DNA of 9,969 nt from Balneolaceae bacterium (GTDB lineage Bacteria; Bacteroidota; Rhodothermia; Balneolales; Balneolaceae), in the NCBI GenBank assembly GCA_007118525.1, contig SKRK01000355.1, positions 1-9,969 on the forward strand, in the 5' to 3' direction. The notes beneath the pieces were generated by a model, which saw only the letters and a list, made by a program, of their open reading frames with translations, did not search any database and was not told the DNA's origin. Below, one piece after another: positions 5,977 to 9,969 of this stretch. A program made the position numbers and the translations under genes. How positions within the stretch are numbered: the stretch's first letter is position 1; every line of letters starts with the position of its first letter.

Positions 5977-6642
5977 TTATGATTTCAGTTTAAGTTTCTC
6001 TTCGATCACAGCAATCATTTCATTGAGCTGTTCTTCAAAAGTTTTACCGGTTGTATCAATAGTGATAGCATCGTCTGCTTTTTTCAGCGGATCTTTTTTC
6101 CTGTTCTGATCTGTATGATCCCTGGCCTTAATATTCTCTTTAACTTCTTCCAGTGTAACAGAAGAGTTTGACTGCTTCATCTCTTTGAACCTGCGTTTTG
6201 CACGTTCATCAATTGAAGCATCCATGTAGAATTTAAGGTCAGCATCAGGAAATACCGCTGTTCCAAGATCTCTTCCATCGGCGACATATGTGTCGTTTTT
6301 AACAAGGTTTCTCATAAAATTATTTACAAAATCCCTCGCCTGAGAGTGGGAAGCGATTTCGCTCACATGGTTTGCAACAAGTTGCGTGCGGATATTTTCT
6401 GTAATATCCTCACCATTTAAGTGAACGAAAAAGTTCTGATCTCGATACTCTGCTTGCAGAACTGTTTCCGGCAAATTTTCAAAGAATTCGGCTTTATCCG
6501 GCTTTCCTGCTGCTAACCAGAGATATGTTAGTGCTCTGTATAACGCCCCCGAATCGAGAAATTGAATATTTAAACGATTCGCAATTGCTTTAGCAGTAGA
6601 ACTTTTACCGGATCCGGCCGGCCCATCGATGACTATGATCAT
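5977..6642 (-). CDS. cmk: Cytidylate kinase (CMP/dCMP kinase)
   Basis: This cytoplasmic enzyme phosphorylates CMP and dCMP with ATP, in pyrimidine nucleotide salvage and recycling. The protein has 221 residues, typical of the bacterial type I family. Visible features are the P-loop GPAGSGKSS (7-15), LDSGALYRALTY (29-40) at the nucleotide-monophosphate site, DGRDLGTAVFP (122-132) with the CMP-contacting Arg/Asp pair, and the lid and adenine-site segment with RDHTDQNR (174-181), DPL (184-186) and the terminal ADDAITIDTT (189-198). All expected motifs are present. The ATG at 6642 places the P-loop at the normal distance. It is divergent from rpsT across 128 bp, and rpsA follows on the same strand. 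No separate rpsA promoter was recognised in the 56-bp gap. Confidence 0.96.
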   Translation of the reverse strand: MIIVIDGPAGSGKSSTAKAIANRLNIQFLDSGALYRALTYLWLAAGKPDKAEFFENLPETVLQAEYRDQNFFVHLNGEDITENIRTQLVANHVSEIASHSQARDFVNNFMRNLVKNDTYVADGRDLGTAVFPDADLKFYMDASIDERAKRRFKEMKQSNSSVTLEEVKENIKARDHTDQNRKKDPLKKADDAITIDTTGKTFEEQLNEMIAVIEEKLKLKS

Positions 6643-6692
6643 TTCAGAGAACAGTTAAAATAAATTTTTTCAGGCTAAGATTCAATCCGTTC

Positions 6693-6723
6693 TTGTAAGT
6701 TGAATTGATATCCCGTAATTTTG
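6693..6723 (+). promoter_or_regulatory. Bacteroidota-type promoter for rpsT-gpmI
   Basis: TAATTTTG (6716-6723) matches the -7 consensus TAnnTTTG exactly, and TTG (6693-6695) lies 20 bp before it, within the 19-21 bp known for the Bacteroidota primary sigma factor. Transcription would begin near 6730, giving a leader of about 40 bases to the rpsT ATG at 6771. The match is seen directly; activity is inferred. Confidence 0.6.
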
Positions 6724-6770
6724 GAGTCTGTTAAAGATAACGAGTATTCAACCGTAATAACCAATTTCTT

Positions 6771-7022
6771 ATGCCACAGCATAAATCAGCAATCAAACGA
6801 TTGCGCCAAAGTGAAAAACGAAAAAAACAAAATAACATCAAACGTTCCAAAATGAGAACCTTGGTGAAAAAAGTAACTTCTGCCACAGATAAAGAGACAG
6901 CAGAAAAGCATTTGAATGAAACTGTCAGTTTTATTGACAAACTTTCATCCAAAGGTATTTTACATCAAAATACTGCCGCGAGAAAGAAATCCAGATTGAC
7001 CAGATACGTCAACAACCTGTAA
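6771..7022 (+). CDS. rpsT: 30S ribosomal protein S20
   Basis: S20 is a primary binding protein that bundles helices at the bottom of the 30S body by contacting 16S rRNA. The protein has 83 residues (family about 80-90) and is strongly basic and almost wholly helical in appearance. Recognisable blocks are the N-terminal HKSAIKRLRQSEKRKKQNN (about 4-22), the SKMRTLVKKV segment (26-35) and the C-terminal KGILHQNTAARKKSRLTRYV (about 61-80), the family's best conserved stretch. The ATG has no Shine-Dalgarno (CCAATTTCTT precedes it). A promoter with a good consensus match lies about 48 bp upstream, and gpmI begins 12 bp after the stop, so the two genes should share a transcript. Confidence 0.96.
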   Translation: MPQHKSAIKRLRQSEKRKKQNNIKRSKMRTLVKKVTSATDKETAEKHLNETVSFIDKLSSKGILHQNTAARKKSRLTRYVNNL

Positions 7023-7034
7023 ACGTTAGGCTCA

Positions 7035-8558
7035 GTGGCGAATACACCGCAAAAAGCTCTTCTTGTAATTATTGACGGCTTCGGCATTGCCGAGAATTCG
7101 GAAGTCAGTGCGGTAGACAAAGCCAACAAGCCTTACTTTGATTCTCTTCTCAAAAAGTATCCACACGCCCAACTCTCGGCCGGTGGAGAAGATGTTGGCC
7201 TGCCTGATGGCCAATTCGGTAATTCAGAAGTAGGCCATCTCAACATCGGCGCGGGCAGAATTGTGTGGCAAGAGCTATCACGAATTAATAAATCCATTCG
7301 TGAGGGCGAGTTTTTCGAAAATGAAACTCTTGTCACTGCATTTAAAAAAGCCGCTCAAACAAACAGGATCCATTTTATGGGGCTTTTTTCAGACGGCGGC
7401 GTTCACAGCTATAATAATCATCTCTACGCACTTCTTGAGATGGCTAAACAACATGGCATTGAGAACGCATTTGTTCATGCATTTACCGACGGCAGAGATA
7501 CATCACCGCACGGCGGTGCGCAATATCTGAAAGAGTTTGAGGCCAAGGCTGACCAAATCGGCACCGGCACCATGGCGTCCGTTATTGGCCGCTACTATGC
7601 AATGGACCGTGATAAGCGCTGGGAACGCACCGAAAAAGCCTACAACCTCCTGGTGCACGGTGAAGGGGTAAAAGTCAAAGATGCCGCTGATGCCTTTTCT
7701 CAGAGCTACAATGAAGATGTTACGGATGAATTTATTCTTCCCCATATTGTTGAAACGGAAACCAACAGCCGTATCCAAAAAGGCGATGTTGTAATTTTTT
7801 ATAATCTCAGGGGCGACCGTGCCCGGCAAATAACAAAAGCGTTCTTTCAGGATCCTGAAATTCCTTTTGAAACGGAGCCCCTCAATCTGCACTATGTCAC
7901 ATTCACAGCGTACGATGAAACGTTTGAAAGTTTTGTTCGTGTAGCCTTCCCGCCGGCACGCCTGAAAAATACTCTCGGTGAATTTATCAGCTCAAAAGGC
8001 CTGCGTCAGCTTCGGCTTGCTGAAACGGAAAAGTACCCTCATGTAACCTACTTCTTCAATGGTGGTGAAGAGACACCCTACCCGGGTGAAGCCCGGATTA
8101 TGGTGCCCAGTCCAAAAGTTGCAACTTATGACCTTCAGCCTGAAATGAGCGCTCCTGAGGTATCCTCAAAGGTGTGCGAGGCCCTTGAATCCGGACAGTA
8201 TCATCTTGCGATTATGAATTTTGCCAATCCCGATATGGTAGGCCACACCGGGGTAATGGAGGCCGCAATTAAAGCTATCGAAACCGTCGACCATGAGCTT
8301 GAGCCGATCATTGAAACCGCAAAAAAACATGGCTACGAAGTCTTGATTATTTCTGACCATGGAAATTCCGACTGCATGATACAGCCCGACGGAAGCCCAC
8401 ATACAGCACATACAACCGCTCCGGTTCCCATTGTGCTTGTAAGCGAAAGAGAGAACATTGCATTGGAAAATGGCAGGCTGGCAGATGTAGCACCTACAAT
8501 TCTGAAAGTAATGGGATTCACCCCTCCCGAAGAAATGACCGGAAAATCTCTATTTTAA
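7035..8558 (+). CDS. gpmI: 2,3-bisphosphoglycerate-independent phosphoglycerate mutase
   Basis: This Mn-dependent enzyme interconverts 3- and 2-phosphoglycerate in glycolysis and gluconeogenesis through a phosphoserine intermediate. The protein has 507 residues, the usual size. Its alkaline-phosphatase-like core carries Asp14 (IIDGFG), the nucleophile Ser64 in GNSEVGH, and metal ligands Asp400 and His404 (NPDMVGH), Asp441 and His442 (SDHGN) and His459. The inserted transferase domain supplies substrate residues: His124 (GGVHSY), Arg154 and Asp155 (DGRD), Arg186 and Arg192 (GRYYAMDR), Arg259 and Arg262 (LRGDR) and Lys333. All catalytic positions look intact. The start is GTG at 7035: it puts the DGFG motif at the family's normal distance from the N-terminus and leaves 12 bp after rpsT, and no ATG lies suitably upstream. 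Only a partial TTAGG precedes it. Placement behind a ribosomal protein gene suggests growth-linked expression. Confidence 0.97.
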   Translation: MANTPQKALLVIIDGFGIAENSEVSAVDKANKPYFDSLLKKYPHAQLSAGGEDVGLPDGQFGNSEVGHLNIGAGRIVWQELSRINKSIREGEFFENETLVTAFKKAAQTNRIHFMGLFSDGGVHSYNNHLYALLEMAKQHGIENAFVHAFTDGRDTSPHGGAQYLKEFEAKADQIGTGTMASVIGRYYAMDRDKRWERTEKAYNLLVHGEGVKVKDAADAFSQSYNEDVTDEFILPHIVETETNSRIQKGDVVIFYNLRGDRARQITKAFFQDPEIPFETEPLNLHYVTFTAYDETFESFVRVAFPPARLKNTLGEFISSKGLRQLRLAETEKYPHVTYFFNGGEETPYPGEARIMVPSPKVATYDLQPEMSAPEVSSKVCEALESGQYHLAIMNFANPDMVGHTGVMEAAIKAIETVDHELEPIIETAKKHGYEVLIISDHGNSDCMIQPDGSPHTAHTTAPVPIVLVSERENIALENGRLADVAPTILKVMGFTPPEEMTGKSLF

Positions 8559-8714
8559 CAGTAGAGTTCTCATTTTTCGCTTTATATTCTTCCAATAAGT
8601 TTGCATTTCGACAGACACCATACTACTTTCGTGAAGAGGGTGAACTAAACATTTAATTCGCTCGTTACTACTTGCAGTAATCAATTAATAAGTCAAATCT
8701 TTTCAGGTCCCGTT

Positions 8715-9969
8715 ATGGAGGGAAATTTTTCTAGCAAAGTTCGAGACGTTATCCAGTTTAGCCGTGAAGAGGCCTTACGCCTTGGTCATGACTACATTGG
8801 CACAGAACATTTAATATTAGGCATAGTCCGTTTAGGTGACGGAGTAGCAATACGAATTCTCAGAAATTTGGATTGCGACCTTTTTAAACTTAAAAAAACC
8901 ATTGAGGATACTGTTCGGGGAACAGGCGGAACGGTTACCGTTGGAAATATTCCGCTTACCAAACAAGCCGAAAAAGTTCTGCGTATAACTTACCTCGAAG
9001 CTAAACTCTACAAGAGCGACACCATCGGTACAGAACATCTTTTGCTTTCACTGCTCAGAGATGAAGAGAATATCGCTGCTCAGATTCTACAGCAGTTTAA
9101 TGTCTCATATGATGCTGTTCGGGAAGAGTTGGATATGATTATTTCGGGCAATACACGCGACACCGATCAGGCTGATGCCCGTTCTACCTCAGCAAGTATT
9201 TCTCAACCACCCAGGGGGTCACAATCATCAGGAAGTTCACGAGAAAAGAAAATGGAAAAATCAAAAACACCCGTACTTGATAATTTTGGCAGAGACCTTA
9301 CACAACTCGCTGAAGATGGGAAGTTGGATCCAATTATCGGCAGAGAAAAAGAAATTGAACGTGTAGCACAGGTATTGAGCCGAAGAAAGAAAAACAACCC
9401 GGTATTAATCGGAGAACCCGGTGTAGGTAAAACAGCCATTGCCGAAGGCCTTGCATCGCGTATTATAGAAAGAAAAGTCTCAAGAGTTCTCTTCGACAAA
9501 CGAGTAATTGCCCTCGACCTGGCAGCACTTGTTGCCGGCACCAAATATCGCGGTCAGTTTGAAGAGAGAATGAAGGCGGTAATGAGCGAACTGGAAAAAA
9601 CGGATAATGTAATCCTGTTTATCGATGAACTTCACACCATAGTAGGTGCAGGTGGAGCCAGCGGGTCATTGGATGCCTCAAATATGCTTAAGCCGGCACT
9701 CGCCCGCGGTGAAGTACAGGCCATTGGTGCCACTACCCTTAATGAATATCGACAGTTTATCGAGAAAGACGGAGCTCTGGAACGTCGATTCCAGAAAATA
9801 ATGGTAGAACCGACATCGGTTGATGAAACCAGGGAAATTTTAGATCAGATTAAAGGAAAATATGAGAAGCATCACAGTGTCCGCTACACCAAAGAGGCCA
9901 TTGAAGCCTGTGTAAAATTAACCGACAGATACGTAACCGATCACTTTTTGCCGGATAAGGCTATCGATG
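8715..9969 (+). CDS. clpC: ATP-dependent Clp protease ATP-binding subunit ClpC (partial, N-terminal half)
   Basis: This Hsp100 unfoldase feeds proteins to the ClpP protease. The frame stays open for 418 codons to the window end, about half of a normal ClpC. Two Clp-N repeats occupy about residues 4-67 and 79-141 ([11 protein letters not shown] and [11 protein letters not shown] are the paired motifs). A low-complexity Ser/Thr/Gln linker follows (about 145-185). The first AAA+ module has Walker A GEPGVGKT (233-240), the substrate-gripping pore loop with Tyr278 in GTKYRG, Walker B ILFIDE (300-305) and LERRF with the arginine finger (about 355-359). The UVR middle domain and second ATPase module lie outside the window. 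The ATG at 8715 gives the family's standard N-terminus. The 156-bp gap after gpmI holds no clear terminator; TAAGTTTG (8596-8603) matches a -7 box but has no -33 partner. No CIRCE operator was found. Confidence 0.95.
   Translation, partial: MEGNFSSKVRDVIQFSREEALRLGHDYIGTEHLILGIVRLGDGVAIRILRNLDCDLFKLKKTIEDTVRGTGGTVTVGNIPLTKQAEKVLRITYLEAKLYKSDTIGTEHLLLSLLRDEENIAAQILQQFNVSYDAVREELDMIISGNTRDTDQADARSTSASISQPPRGSQSSGSSREKKMEKSKTPVLDNFGRDLTQLAEDGKLDPIIGREKEIERVAQVLSRRKKNNPVLIGEPGVGKTAIAEGLASRIIERKVSRVLFDKRVIALDLAALVAGTKYRGQFEERMKAVMSELEKTDNVILFIDELHTIVGAGGASGSLDASNMLKPALARGEVQAIGATTLNEYRQFIEKDGALERRFQKIMVEPTSVDETREILDQIKGKYEKHHSVRYTKEAIEACVKLTDRYVTDHFLPDKAID

Noticed and set aside
8596..8603. TAAGTTTG before clpC, a possible -7 box
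   Set aside because: The position of the -33 element reads only T-rich sequence without TTG, so the promoter cannot be assigned.
8665..8680. TTACT/AGTAA hairpin between gpmI and clpC as a terminator
   Set aside because: The stem is only 5 bp, AT-rich and has no T-tract.

Overview
This window looks like an ordinary housekeeping chromosomal segment from a member of the Bacteroidota/Rhodothermota/Balneolota group. The signs are a ClpC whose N-terminus ([20 protein letters not shown]) is of the type I associate with that group, an S1 protein with six S1 domains and long charged tails, no AGGAGG-type Shine-Dalgarno before any start, and a promoter before rpsT that fits the Bacteroidota consensus (TTG-N20-TAnnTTTG). 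Placement in Balneolales is inference; no rRNA is present to settle it.

Layout. At 1-135 (minus) lies the start of a probable secreted phosphatase-superfamily protein. A strong bidirectional hairpin (218-249) separates it from nuoK and nuoJ (268-1088, minus), two membrane subunits of complex I that overlap by ATGA. Upstream of them on the same strand is uppP (1167-1982, minus), the undecaprenyl-pyrophosphate phosphatase. A 169-bp divergent intergenic region carrying a long inverted repeat separates uppP from a MoxR-type AAA+ ATPase (2152-3150, plus), which ends in its own terminator and has no DUF58 or VWA partner downstream.

The region 3212-3973 is AT-rich and gene-poor. It holds one small basic hypothetical protein (3383-3634, plus) whose start codon sits inside an inverted repeat, and a cluster of GC-rich palindromes (3683-3835) with two related units, probably a degenerate intergenic repeat family. 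A terminator at 3919-3948 closes the next operon from the other side.

The widely conserved cmk-rpsA pair (3974-6642, minus) supplies CMP kinase and ribosomal protein S1. Divergent from it are rpsT (S20, 6771-7022) and, 12 bp later, gpmI (cofactor-independent phosphoglycerate mutase, GTG start, 7035-8558). The plus-strand series ends with clpC (from 8715), cut by the window edge in its first AAA+ module.

I see no defence system, CRISPR array, integrase, transposase gene, tRNA or rRNA. The points worth a second look are the isolated nuoJK pair, the orphan MoxR, two inverted-repeat regulatory candidates, the palindrome cluster and the small unrecognised protein.
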